A stretch of 64,000 bases of DNA from Aedes albopictus (Eukaryota > Arthropoda > Insecta > Diptera > Culicidae). The position numbers were made by a program, and so were the translations under genes. This document shows positions 31,270 to 42,359 of this stretch, piece after piece; position 1 is the first letter of the stretch; the number at the start of each line of letters is the position of its first letter. Location: positions 74,727,734 to 74,791,733 of the forward strand of contig NC_085136.1 in NCBI RefSeq assembly GCF_035046485.1, written 5' to 3'. The notes beneath the pieces were generated by a model. That model saw nothing but the letters and a program-made list of their open reading frames with translations, searched no databases and was not told the origin of the DNA.

Positions 31270-31989
31270 GTGCAAGGCGTCTTAGTAAAGGTGCCCAAAA
31301 AGGGTGACGTGACTGTATGCGATAATTGGCGGGGCATCATGTTGCTGTGTATCGTTCTCAAAGTCCTCTGCAAAATTATGCTTAACCGGATAGAGGAGAA
31401 GATTGACGCAACTCTCCGACGGCAGCAAACTGGATTCCGTGCCGGACGATCCTGTGTGGACCATATTTTCACGATCCGTATTATTTTGGAGCAAATCAAT
31501 GAATTTCAAGAGTCTCTTTACCTGGTATTCATTGATTACGAAAAAGCTTTTGACCGTCTCAACCACGAAAACATGTGGGAAGCCCTCAGGCACAAGGGTG
31601 TCCCTGAGAAAATCATCGGCCTCGTTGAAGCACATTACAGGGCATTTTCGTGCAGGGTACTGCACAACGGTGTCTTGTCCGATCCCATCCGGGTCGTTGC
31701 TGAAGTGTGGCAAGGATGTATCCTATCGCCGTTACTGTTCCTCATCGTAATCGACGAGATCCTGGTAGGAACGATTGATCCTGAACCAAATCGTGGGTTG
31801 CTTTGGCAGCCCATTAACATGAAGCACCTAGATGACTTAGAATTGGCTGCTGATGTTGCTCTCCTAGCTCAACGGTGCTCCGATATGCAGAGCAAGCTCG
31901 ATGATCTTGCCAATCGCTCCTCAGCGGCAGGTCTTACCATCAACGTCAACAAGACCAAATCAATCGATGTAAACATGGTCCACCTTTAA
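31270..31989 (+). pseudogene. LINE reverse transcriptase core, 239-codon open stretch
   Basis: The landmarks run in order: VLVKVPKKGD, CDNWRGIMLL, QQTGFRAGRSCVDHI, LVFIDYEKAFDRL, QGCILSPLLFLIVIDEIL, and LELAADVALLA in place of the usual Y/F-A-D-D box. The first catalytic Asp is in the FIDYEKAFD segment. The DD pair is changed to AADV, so activity would be lost. Thumb-region similarity (AAGLTINVNKTKS) ends the frame. It is likely an insect LINE of the broad Jockey/CR1-like set; the clade is not resolved by eye. Confidence 0.85.
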
Positions 31990-34085
31990 AGCTTTACGGT
32001 AGCCAAAAGGCAGCCAAATCGAGTGGAGTACTGCCTGTGTGACAAAAATGCTTGATGACCATTATGCCTGTTGACTATTCGGTCTAATGTCCTTCAAAAG
32101 GCTCAATAAGAACACAGCGAGGGGTTCCTCAATTAGAATTACAGAAACTATATGTATGTAATTAGGCTTTTTTAAAAAAAAATATATATATTGTTGATTT
32201 AAAAGTTTTACCTGTTTATTTATTTAACATCAATATTTGCATTTCAAATGATCTAAATTTGCATCCGGGTATGGGCTGCCCAACAGTATTAAATCTACGA
32301 TTGACACGAAACACAATTTGAAACGACCACCTCATCTCATTCTGTAAACAGCATTTATTGACTGAGCAAATTACCTACATCACAAGTTATTCCACACGAC
32401 GGTCAGCTATTTGGTCGCATAACATCGACAATTATGCTGCTCCACCTGATCGGAAGATTCCCACCACCTGAGCAGACGCAATCCATAACAATATTCATAG
32501 CCGCGATTAAACTAACGACCGTCGACACTAATGTGGACTCCCCTTTCAGCTGCTTAAAATAAGACGTTAATATTAATGGTCAACTTCCTATATGTGGCCT
32601 GTGAACAGTCCGATATTCATCAATCAATCTGTATCGTATCTGTAGAATGTTCCGCTCTGCGGTCTTGCTGAACAACTGGCTCCATTCAGTTTTAATTTAA
32701 ACGATTTTGGGATTCACCCAATTCCGAGAAGATCCGTAGAAAAATTACGAAAAAGCACCTACATCAAAACGTTTTTTTTGCGTAAACATCTCTTATTACG
32801 CTGAATCAGGCTGCACATTGCCAAACAAACATCAATCACTCGAAGAACAAAAGTCCTAAGGTTCTGGTTGGTCTCGTCTCAAGACTCAGGCTAGCGACGA
32901 TTCTTATTCCGCCTCGTTCGAATAAACAAATCGCCGTCTCATTTCGCGGTTTACCGTCATTGCTAATGGTGTCACAAAACTCAACTCAAAAGTACCGCGC
33001 GATTGACAAATTCCTAGTGGTGCACGCACAGTCAGTCAGGCAGCTGAATGAATAGCAACCAGATTGAATGACAGACAGGAGGGCAACCAATAGCAACGGG
33101 CGATGACGAGATGTCACAGGTTGCGGTCGCGTAGACGAGATCAAGGCGTCGGAATCCACACCTTTACCAGACCAGATGGACGCGACGCATTGATTTGGCC
33201 CGAAGAGAATGTATTGTCGTCGCGGTTGAAACCCGAAGTTTCCCCACACCCGACAATCGATTTTTTTCAAAATCCATACGTCAAACCTAACGTCGGACGT
33301 AGAGCGCTGGACAGCGGACCCGGCCCTCTATCCAGCGCACTGTGTCCGACGTACGTCTGACACACGGTTTAGGAGAAACATCGATATTCGCGTGTCAAAA
33401 ATTCCGATTTTCAACTGTACGAACAATAATGACAGAATTGAAAATAGTTACGAGTAACTAAAGATGCGGTGGATGAAACGCATTTGTAACGTTCAAGAAA
33501 ATAACATTTATAAGGTTCTGAAATATTTTATGATAAAACCAAACAAATTTGAGGTAAACGCAAACATACGGTTAGTTTGTTTTGGCTACAAATATAAACT
33601 TGTTTGAAGACAACGTAACCTTAGATCTGGAACAAGTGGACCTATGTTTGAAATGAACAAGTCAATAAGGTTCTGTTTTAAATAAACGTATTACTTGCTT
33701 TTTTGAATAGATTGGATCAATCCTATAAACAGATTTAGATTTCTTCTAAATAAAAAAATTGAAGGATGAAAATTACTTTGACTTCGAAGCACTAACTTTT
33801 GAATTTTGTTCTAGATTACGGGAACGAAACGAGTTCCTCAAAGAAGAGTGCTTTTTAAAAATAAACATTTTTGATTAAAACATTTGAAGGGTTTCAAACA
33901 TTTGATATGAAGTTCAATTCGGGTGCGAACACATTGATTTACGGGCAATGACATCGATGATAGTGTCGGAACGGAATGCTCTGCTATTTCTCAGACCAAA
34001 CAAAAAAAAACAACCCCCTCCGGGCAATCATTTGTTAAATCTCCCACGGATCATCATCCACAATAACAAGTGGCGGCACGGTCGG
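31990..34085. other. No gene recognised
   Basis: This is mixed unique-looking DNA after the LINE relic. Frames of 85-94 codons on opposite strands at 32986-33360 overlap each other and a hairpin repeat, which argues against either being a gene. No promoter pattern stands out. Confidence 0.4.
33240..33420. mobile_element. Diverged hairpin repeat around CGTCGGACG...CGTCCGACG-like arms
   Basis: The arms CGTCGGACGTAGAGCGCTGG (33291) and CCAGCGCACTGTGTCCGACG (to 33351) pair with three mismatches. Weaker pairing continues outward (atcgattttttt... with ...gaaacatcgat). A related half-copy is at 21850-21960. Confidence 0.55.
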
Positions 34086-34087
34086 TA

Positions 34088-35006
34088 GGGGAACTGCGGC
34101 CATAACGCCCATAGGGGGCAAGTTGCGCCACCCTTGTTTTAGGCAAACCACGTTATTTTCAGTAGTTTTTTCAATTGCAATCGCTAAAATAAGAATAAAA
34201 ATGCTTCCTTGCATTTGAGTTTACATATTTTTACTAAAAAAATTGTACAAAAACTACGAAAAAAGATTTTGGTTACATTTGATGTAATTTTAGCCTGTCA
34301 AATGTTTGCACTTTTTTTCATCATTCAAAAGATTTTTTTCTCGCTATCCCCACAAACTGTTTTGCACACTCCCATTATTTGTGTACCAAGCGGAAAAAGT
34401 ATCGAATTTGACCCTTACAACTTGTTTACAAGGGTCCAAACTTCTGAGGCATATGTGGGGTAAAATGCCCACCCCTAGTTATTTACATTAAAATAGCCAT
34501 TTAGATCCAAATTCTGGCACAAATTATGTAGAAAACAAGTTGGAACCAAGCAACAGCACATTTTTACTATAAATAAGTTCACTAATCACACAGCCATGCG
34601 TCATTTTGTAGTAATTATTGATAAAACAGCTCACTATGACGTTTACATGAAATTGACCCATAATTACAGGTGATCCATAATTATGTAATGACTGTATACC
34701 ATTCACAAACAATAACAGTTGACAATAAACCAGTCGCGCAAGTATATGTACACAATTTGGCACCCTGGCGTTAGCTGTGGCTAGTGGCGCGTTTTACCCC
34801 GCATTAAAACTAAAATTCTAAAAATCAAACTTTTTTTCAAATTTGAATTTTTCAGTATTAAAACATAAAACTGGTTTATGGTTTCATCCATTTGGAAGGA
34901 AACATGTTGGTGCTTCATGTTAGTGCCAAAAAAATGTGTATTATAAAGTGTTACGTGGTTGAAATTGGACTCTTCCTTAACGTGGGCGTCTTACCCCCAG
35001 TTCCCC
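34088..35006. mobile_element. TA-flanked non-autonomous element, 919 bp, GGGGAACTG ends
   Basis: The left end GGGGAACTGCGG and right end CCCCCAGTTCCCC are inverted over about 9-12 bp, with TA on both sides (34086-34087 and 35007-35008). Phrases such as 'gggcaagttgcgccac', 'ggggtaaaatgcccacccc' and 'gcgttttaccccgc' recur through the element. Frames inside (84 codons at 34209) show no domain. Confidence 0.6.
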
Positions 35007-35009
35007 TAA

Positions 35010-36189
35010 GTGGAAGCGACATGCGATCGCATTTCTGATTTGGACCGGTGGTGTTCATCTTCTCTTTAGCAAGACGGTCCGACCGATGGTTGTCGGTTGT
35101 CTGATGTTGACTAGTGCCGGCCGGCCGGCGCGGGTTCCCAATTAGGTAGATCACGGGAGAGCGCACTGTTCGGCGGAGCTCTGTTTTTTTTATTCTTGTG
35201 GCTCTCTTTGCGGTGATACGGATATTATGATTGAAATGTGAACTTTTATTCAGAAAACTTGATCTGCTGCACAAATGAACGACTTTTCGGGAAGTGAACT
35301 CCTTTTTCAAATGCTGCAGGAAAGATCAAGGTTACGCGCTGCTGGGGGAAGATGATATTTTTGAAGATTCGGTGATAACAATAAAAATGTGTTTTTGAAG
35401 AGAAAAAAAAACTTGATCCACTTCGGCCTAATATTTTGATCATTTGTCACACAAACCCTTTCGAAACAAGAAGTCATAAAAACATACAAATTTACAATCT
35501 TTTTGTTTAAAGTCATTAATGAGAAGCAAACAACAACGAACGATTGAAATAACAACTTGAAATGGTTCCTCTGATCAGAAATGGAAAATGTCACGGAATT
35601 TAAAGGAAAAAAAAATGTCATGACATTTTTCAATATCCACCATTTACTGTGTGAATTTCCATCTCTGAGCATCACTAATCTTTAATGTTCATTGGTAATG
35701 GAAAAAATAATGATATTTTCGATAAACAAATAAGAAATGGGATAGTGAAACTAGCAAACCTATAACAAAACGATATTTTCATGACATTTCTCATCCCTGC
35801 TCCTGGTATCAATGCGTTTTGAAACTGTCCTTAGAAAGTTCTGATTGGAACCTAGTGGATGCTTAAGATGCTAAAGACTTTAAACAGCTTCGGACTACAA
35901 AACAAAGAAAAGTTCCTGTAAAAGTTTATAGGAGATGCTACCAGCAAACTTAATACTTGTAGCGCAAGTTCAGATCAGTTCGAGACATAGCCCTAGGTAA
36001 CTTTTAACTGGGTGGGTTTACGTGAAAAGAGCGACGGGGAAAGTAAAGAACGTACAAGGCATGTGGGAGTATAGGGGGAGCATAGGGATCTTGCTGAACT
36101 CTCAAAGGGTAGCAAAGAACTCCCGTGAGTATAGGTCATCGGATCTACCAGCGTAACTAGTGATCTCTCTGCAACAAAATTTAAAATCA
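35010..36189. other. No gene recognised
   Basis: AT-rich sequence. Two overlapping minus frames (119 and 122 codons, 34951-35675) lack recognisable domains and contain long Phe/Ser runs. Confidence 0.4.
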
Positions 36190-36710
36190 CATGGGCTACA
36201 ATTCCTCAAAAACATCTCTGTAACCACCTGAAATGCCTTCTTTGAAGCTTCATTGGAAGTTCCATGGAACCCCCTGAACCACCAGAAACTTCTTGACACG
36301 CTTCTGAAACACCCCAGAAAAATCCGTGATAGCTTCTTGAAACTCCCTGAAACGCCTTGATCCCCTCTAAAATGGGGGTCCTAAAAGCCGGAAAATCTTT
36401 CAAAATCCCCCTGAAACGTCTTGGAACGCCTTGAAAACTCTCTGAAACATTCATGAAAGTTCCTTGAAAGCATCCTGACACCGACGAGAACAACATATAA
36501 AGTAGGCTGCGGCTTATTTTTGGAGTTTTCTAAAATAATCCGCAGCCTACTATAATGCTCTCTGAAACCATCTGAAACTCCCTGAGCTCCTTGAAATGAG
36601 TCGAAACCCTTTTAAAAACCTTGTAAACAACTTTCTAACACTGCCTAGAAAGCATCCTCAAACCCCCTGGAAATCACTTCTTAACTCCCTAGAATCTTCA
36701 GAACAGTACA
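36190..36710. repeat. Short-period minisatellite, CCTTGAAACGCC-like (inverse of GGCGTTTCAAGG)
   Basis: Units such as 'ctgaaacgccttga' and 'cctgaaacaccccag' repeat at about 10-12 bp spacing. This is the inverse orientation of the arrays at 51340 and 61080. The second Copia relic begins at its right edge. Confidence 0.75.
36501..36551. repeat. 51-bp hairpin (AGTAGGCTGCGG...CCGCAGCCTACT)
   Basis: The 12-bp perfect arms extend inward imperfectly through 'cttatttt/aaaataat'. It lies alone within the minisatellite, so it may be a very small MITE or a deletion derivative. Confidence 0.65.
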
Positions 36711-36717
36711 CCAGCCA

Positions 36718-38303
36718 GTGATTGCCACAGGTATCCATAACAACAATCTTTTCAAACTGGAACAGCATCGACAGGATACGAAAAGCGCGCTAGCTTGTTC
36801 GTCGTCCAAGAGCCTGGAGGTTTGGCATCGGAGATTGGGCCACTTGAACGTCAACAGCATTCGGCGGTTAGCCGATGGTTTGGTCGATGGAGTGAACATC
36901 AACAGGGTAAGCAGTGTCGGCACCCGTTCAGCAAGCAAGGCTCCCGTGCTGCCGAGAAATTGGACGTCGTTCATTCCGATATACACTGTGGTGCATAATT
37001 GATCGGACAAACGCTGATTTTCATACAAAATGGCCAAGTTTGAGATGCTGTAACTTTGGTTTGCATTGATGGATTGAGCTCAATTTTTGACACTGAACTA
37101 CTTATATACTAAATTTTACGTATACAAGGTACAACATGTTTTCGTTCACAGGTTTAAGCATGGCAAGGCGTTCAAAATGTGCAAAAGTGATCGGACAGCG
37201 GCACGCGTGTAAATCAAAGGGGTACCGCTGCCCGATCACTTTTGAACATTTTGAACGCCTTGCCACGCCCAAACCTGTGAACGAAAACATTTTGTACCTT
37301 GTATACGTAAAATTCAGCATATAAGTAGCTCCTTGTCAAAAATTGAGCTTAATTCATCAACGCAAACCAAAGTTACAGCATCTCAAACTTGGCCATTTTG
37401 TATGAAAATCAGCGTTTGTCCGATCAATTATGCACCACAGTGTATGCGGATTAATGGAGGTGAGTTCCCTTGGAGGTTCTAAGTCGTTACTACATTATTT
37501 TCGTAGATGACAAATCCCAGCGCATGTGGGTGTACTTCCTCAAGTTGAAGTCTGAGTCGGACGTCTTTAAGGTGTACAAAGAATTCCACGTGATGGCGGA
37601 ACGCCAATCCGTCAGGAAGTTGAGAACGGACAACGGGAAGGAGTACGTGAACCGTGGTTTCGAGGCGTATCTGAAACAACACGGCATAAGGCACCAAAGG
37701 ACGAACGACTACACTCCGGAGCAGAATCAATGGCATGGCAGAGCGAGCAAACCGATCGATTGTGTGCGCGCTCCCTGAAGAGGCCTGGACGGAAACGAAG
37801 CCGAACATGTCCCACGTGAGGATTTTCGGAACCAAATCGATGGTGTTCATTCCGAAGCCGAAGCGGAAGAAACGGGATCCGAAGTCCCACGAGTGTATCC
37901 TCACTGGTTTCAACGAAGAAACCAAAGGGTACAGGCTGTTCGATTCCAAATCCAGTAACATCATCAGAAGTCGGGAAGTGACATTCGTAAACAAAAGCAA
38001 ACGTGCACCCAATGATGCGAAGCAGGAAGTTCCACGACGTCTCATGCTGGTGCAGCTAGACATTGAGGAAGTATTTTCGCTATCCCCGGAAGAAGCCCCG
38101 CTGCAACCGCAGTTCAACGAACCTGAGGAAGACGAGAAGTTTATCACCGCTTGTGAAACAAGCAGTGAGAGTAACACGTCAAACGATTCCGTGATCGAAA
38201 TGACATCCGTGGTCTCACCGCAACAATCTTCAAATCCACCTCGGTCACAGGTGTTGAGGCGCAGTGATCGGGAGCACAGGCTACCAGCTACGAGGCAAGT
38301 ATA
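36718..38303 (+). pseudogene. Copia pre-integrase and integrase, interrupted
   Basis: The pre-integrase part has SLEVWHRRLGHLNVNSIRRL, then VVHSDI at the MITE border. After the MITE the core continues with YYIIFVDDKSQRMWVYFLKL, KLRTDNGKEY (second catalytic Asp) and NDYTPEQN (catalytic Glu). A deletion and frame change near 37730-37780 remove the segment before EEAWTETKPNMSHVRIFGT. The last 189-codon stretch (37735-38304) ends in an acidic linker. Confidence 0.87.
36984..37442. mobile_element. Palindromic mariner-type MITE, 459 bp, inside Copia integrase
   Basis: The two halves are near-perfect inverted copies; the ends are CACTGTGGTGCATAATTGAT and ATCAATTATGCACCACAGTG. The duplication is TA (36982-36983 and 37443-37444), and the Copia frame reads Asp-Ile-Cys-Gly across the empty site. 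A second copy is at 52165-52629. Two frames of 62-72 codons inside are mirror images of each other and not genes. Confidence 0.9.
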
Positions 38304-39878
38304 ATGGTTTTCAATTACCGATTAGAGGTCTACCGCATATCAATCCCCCACACAACCACCCGTGATACCGATGCCGATGATACCGAGCTACCCACGTGTA
38401 CCGCCTACCAGGATCAGTTCAGCGGAATGACGGAATCCGCAACGCAAGCCGAAGCTAGGAGAAGCGACGATGATCCGGTGACACACCAGGAGGCATTGTC
38501 CAGAGACGACTCCGGACGCTGGACGACGGCAATGAAGGAGGAGTACAACGCGCTGATAAACAACAACACCTGGACGTTGACGGAGCTACCGAGGGGCCGG
38601 TAGGCTATCAAATGCAAGTGAGTCTTCAAAACTAAGTCTCGGAGGATGGCTTACCAGTATTGACAAAAATAAAAATACTGCTATTTTATCTTGTCCGACG
38701 TTTCGGTCCGTTTGGGACCTTCTTCTGGGACTCAAATTTTACAGATTTTTCGTCCAGTGTGGTTCTGTGGAACGTGTAAACGTCGGTTCAGAGTTTTCCC
38801 TCGCCAAAACGGACGGCGTCGGTGTAAGCCTAACCGTGGAAAAGCTCTTGTTTAAGCTGAGCTGGAATCTGGTACCCGGCACTTGATCTAGCACCATTGC
38901 TTTGGTTACAAAGTTCGCTTGGTAATCAAGGGGTACTCGCAGCGAAAGCGGGTGGATTACGACGAGACCTATTCCCCGGTCGTTCGTCATAGTTCACTGC
39001 AGTACTTGTTCGCCATGGACCAGATGGATGCCATCACCGCGTTTCTCCAAGGAGATATAGAAGAGGAAATATACATGGAACAACCGCCATGTTTCGTGAA
39101 ACCCGGAGGACGTCAACTGGTGTGCCGCTTGAACAAGGCGCTCTATGGTCTCAAGCAATCCAACAGAGTCTGGAACAGCAAGCTAGACGCTGCGCTGAAG
39201 AAGCTGGGACTTCACCAATCCGAGTTTGATCCATGCCTTTACTGTTGGATCGAGGACGGAAAAGTCTTGTTCGTTGCAGTGTACGTTGACGAAGTGCTGA
39301 TTTTCTCCAACGATGCAGCCCTGAAGATCAACCTGAAGGCCAAGCTCAGCAGTACATTCCGAATGAAGGATTTGGGACCTGCGGCGAGCTGTTTGGGCAT
39401 TCGCATCACCCGTGCGAAAGGATCAGTATTATTGGATCAGGAGGCGTACATCGATTCCTTGCTTCGACGGTTCAATATGCAAGATGCGAAGACTGTGTCA
39501 ACTACGATGAAAGCTGTCAAAGGGGATGTATACTCCGGAAGAAACTGAGCGGATGAAGAATATCCCGTACCAGGAGGCCGTCAGATGCCTAATGTATCTG
39601 GCACAGGATATACTTTTTGCCGTGAACCTCCTGAGTCGTTTCAACTGTTCCTATGGACCAAAGCACTGCGAAGCAGTCAAGCATCTGTTCCGGTACCTGA
39701 AAGGAACAAAAACGATAAGACTGAAGTATTCTGCGGCCGGCGATTCAAAGCTCGTTGGGTATTCCGATGCGGATTGGGCGTCCGATCTAGATGACAGGAG
39801 GTCAACGAGTGGGTACGTATTCCTGCTGCAAGGAGGAGCAGTATCCTGGTGCTGTAAACGACAGTCCACTGCATTGGT
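38304..39878 (+). pseudogene. Copia RT and RNase H, broken; YVDD changed to YVDE
   Basis: The RT entry (WTTAMKEEYNALINNNTWTL) is at 38304-38603. After the inserted repeat, RLVIKGYSQRKRVDYDETYS leads to MDQMDAITAFLQGDIEEEIY. The catalytic motif reads VAVYVDEVLIFSND, so the second Asp of YVDD is Glu. A frameshift at about 39526-39548 separates RT from RNase H, which keeps LVGYSDADWASDLDDRRSTS. The frame is cut near 39878 by the next element. Confidence 0.88.
38660..38905. mobile_element. Unidentified repeat inserted in Copia RT
   Basis: The sequence includes 'gtccgacgtttcggtccgtttgggacc' and interrupts the RT between a VFKTK-like stretch and RLVIKG. On the minus strand a short open frame reads ENSEPTFTRSTEPHWTKNL. 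The borders and target duplication are not clear. It may be the 3' part of a retroposon in minus orientation. Confidence 0.5.
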
Positions 39879-39880
39879 TA

Positions 39881-40920
39881 GGGCAAAATGCGCCTATAGA
39901 AAACAAGCTGCTGTAATAACATCTATGAGCGCTCTGTAAGTAATCGCAAAAGAAATTGAGCTATTTTTCATCTTAAAACTTCAGAAAACAACGCATTTTC
40001 TCTAAGAAAGAAAAATATTTCTAAACTCGACGGTGCATCTTGCCCCGATGTTGTGGTGTGTCTTGTCCCATAATTGTAGTGCATTTTACCCTGAGCAAGG
40101 GTGCATATTGCCCCGCATAAACATACGAAGTCGTAATATTAGTCATTACAATAAACGTTATTTTCAAAAGCTCAACTATATGTATTAAGGCTGAAATTTT
40201 GCTTGATATCGCCACATATAACAGATGTTCATGCTAACATACAAAATGTGTGTAAACTCTTTCAACCGTCATTTCAATTTGGAAACCTAACTATAGCAAC
40301 CATTTTCAGATGGCGAAGCGATCGCATTCACTACGCTTGAGTGCAAACGACAAATGCAAATAATCCAAGTTAGATAGCAATTACTGCAGCAATTGATTGT
40401 ATAGAGTGATCAAGTAAGCAACGTATTTGCTTTTTACCGTTTTTACACAGGTTTTGAGTTATATAATGTTCTAGGATAAACATCTGTTATCTGTGATATC
40501 GCTTAGAATGAAAGTATTTGCAATGAATGCCAGCATTGAGACAATAAATTATTGCCTATATATATATATGCATTTGAACGCATCTTTCTTAACTGGTGCG
40601 TACATATTACCCCAGATAGGGCCCATATAGCCGAGGCGGTAAACGCACGGGTATTCAGCATGACCATGCTGAGGGTGACGGGTTCGATTCCCGGTCGGTC
40701 CAGGATCTTTTCGTAAAGGAAATTTCCTTGACTTCCTTGGGCATAGAGTATCTTCGTGCCTGCCACACGATATACGCATGCAAAATGGTCATTGGCAGAG
40801 GAAGCTCTCAGTTAATAACTGTGGAAGTGCTCATAGAACACTAAGCTGAGTAGCAGGCTTTGTCCCAATGAGGACGTTACGCCAAGAAGAGAGAGAGAGA
40901 GATATTACCCCAGAATCCCC
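39881..40920. mobile_element. TA-flanked repeat, hosts a Feilai SINE
   Basis: The left end is GGGCAAAATGCGCC and the right end CCAGAATCCCC, with TA on both sides (39879-39880 and 40921-40922). The terminal similarity is weak. The internal phrases 'tgccccgatgttgtgg', 'ttaccctgagcaagggtgcat' and 'attaccccag' resemble those in the 34088-35006 element. A Feilai copy was inserted later at 40617-40901. Confidence 0.5.
40617..40901 (+). mobile_element. Feilai SINE, full length, 13-bp duplication
   Basis: The head is tRNA-related (tagccgaggcggtaaacgc A box, B box GGGTTCGATTCCC). The body 'gaaatttccttgacttccttgg' and a (GA)n tail follow. The direct repeat ATATTACCCCAGA flanks it at 40604-40616 and 40902-40914. 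The closest copies in the window are at 44234 and 62113. Confidence 0.92.
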
Positions 40921-40922
40921 TA

Positions 40923-41117
40923 CCAAAGCAAAACGCCTAGTGAGCAACTTTGCTGTTCCATTTGAAATTGATCGACCTGTAAACAACTCACCATCAAAGG
41001 GCAAGGAACCAGCTGCGTCACTCTCGAATCGTTTACAAAAAATCCCACCCAAGATTATGTAATACGTGGCAAAATTCTCAATTCCAACCGAAAAAAAAAA
41101 AATCATCACAATTCGTT
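40923..41117. other. Short unassigned stretch
   Basis: It lies between two mobile elements. A 64-codon frame crosses the SINE tail and is not a gene. No features recognised. Confidence 0.4.
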
Positions 41118-41125
41118 GACAACAC

Positions 41126-41517
41126 CAGTGTTGGTAAAATCACACTCAAGTCTCACTCATGAACCACTCTTGCGAGAGCAAACTCGCGCGCGATTCTGAA
41201 TCATTTTCTCACGCGCGAGATTTTCACGCGAAATCTCGCTCTCGCGAGTCAAGCGCCGAAAACTCGTTTGCTGGTAAAACGAACCCATATCAATTTAAAC
41301 GACATTTAATGTTATTAGATGCAAGATGTGGTCTCATTATGGCATACAACCGTCAACACTTTGTTGTAAACAATAAGCAGACCGAGAAAAACACAAATGA
41401 GCAAAATCATGAGTCAACTCATGCTTGATTTTTTCGGCTATGAGTTTGGCGAGTCAAGAATCGCGCGTGAAAAAACTCAACCATGAGTTTTGAGAATTTG
41501 AGTTTTTACCAACACTG
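41126..41517. mobile_element. hAT-type MITE, 392 bp, 8-bp duplication GACAACAC
   Basis: The ends are CAGTGTTGGTAAAATCACAC and, at the right, TTGAGTTTTTACCAACACTG. The duplication GACAACAC is at 41118-41125 and 41518-41525. The interior is rich in 'ctcgcgcgcgag' palindromes and 'actcatgagt' motifs. Confidence 0.88.
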
Positions 41518-41529
41518 GACAACACCAAA

Positions 41530-42359
41530 CAAAAAAACTCGCCCCTTAGAAAACCGGATTGTCCCAATAACCAGACTTGTTTAAAGCTTATTCGGGACGG
41601 AGATGAGTTTCGAGTATATTTTTGGACTCTTCCCATTATCCCACAACGATGATCTTCTGCTTCACCTATTTGCATATTTTGTCGTGTTCTAAAATATGAT
41701 AATTTGGCAACGATTTTATAACTCCTCGGTCCCAAAACGGGTCCCGTATTGGTTGTTGCAGCAGCAACGAAGCATGAACGCGCCGCGCGGTAGGTCACCA
41801 CACCACGGCGAGGCAGTAATCGTCGCCATTGATGCGTTTCGGATACTTTTTGCTCGCTGATTCAGAATGTTTCGATAGATTTTAATTGATGACAGTGTTT
41901 AATTTATGAAGACGTGAAATGTCATCATTTTTTTTTTTTCAAAGTCACGAGTCATTGTTGGATATAATCTGTTCGCATCGTGCAATCATTTCTCTGCGAG
42001 TCGATGTTGCATCTCAAAGAGTTTTCCTGGTTTTATCATGGTTTGAAGCATTTCCAACTCAAGTCAAATGAAATGTTGCTCAAGAAAGATGCATTCAGCG
42101 CTTTCGAATGGTTTTATAGACAACATTTAAAATGGTCTTCTACAAACTTATTCCTAATCCTAATAATAAGACCCTATTTCCAATGTACATGAAAAGAAAT
42201 ATTGTTATAAAACATATAAAAAAATATAGAGGTCTTATTTCTGTAAATCAAGAAAAAAAAATTGCTGAAAAGTACCTTTTTTTTTCTAGTAGAAAATCAT
42301 CTTTTGAACGGATGACGTAGCTACATTCTCCGCGCACGAAAATGTGCACGGACCATATA
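41530..42359. other. No gene recognised
   Basis: Frames of 62-115 codons (41454-42320) show no domains. The sequence is AT-rich with poly(T) and poly(A) runs near 41930 and 42255. Confidence 0.4.

Larger units (their letters stand above)
25850..31989 (+). mobile_element. LINE (non-LTR retrotransposon) relic, interrupted
   Basis: The left part (about 25850-26177) includes TKMNATMHVKDTSGQLLTDP and ends QLKR. The right part (31004-31989) resumes with a Trp-Phe-Glu-His segment and goes on to reverse transcriptase. The 4.8-kb element at 26178-30998 sits between them. Several stops and frame changes make it a pseudogene. The 3' end beyond about 32000 is unclear; an A/T run near 32170-32200 may be its tail. 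Confidence 0.82.
36715..39878 (+). mobile_element. Second Ty1/Copia-type retrotransposon relic
   Basis: The order on the plus strand is gag-pre-integrase, integrase, RT, RNase H. It is interrupted by a palindromic MITE (36984-37442) and another repeat (about 38660-38905), and it ends abruptly at a TA-flanked element at 39881. LTRs, gag and protease are missing. It differs from the minus-strand copy at 7385-9905 but belongs to the same superfamily. Confidence 0.9.

Noticed and set aside
37136..37324. Short frames on both strands inside the palindromic MITE
   Set aside because: Mirror-image translation of the palindrome.
40617..40901. Functional tRNA gene at the SINE head
   Set aside because: It lacks a full acceptor stem, has a SINE body and GA tail, and has a target duplication.
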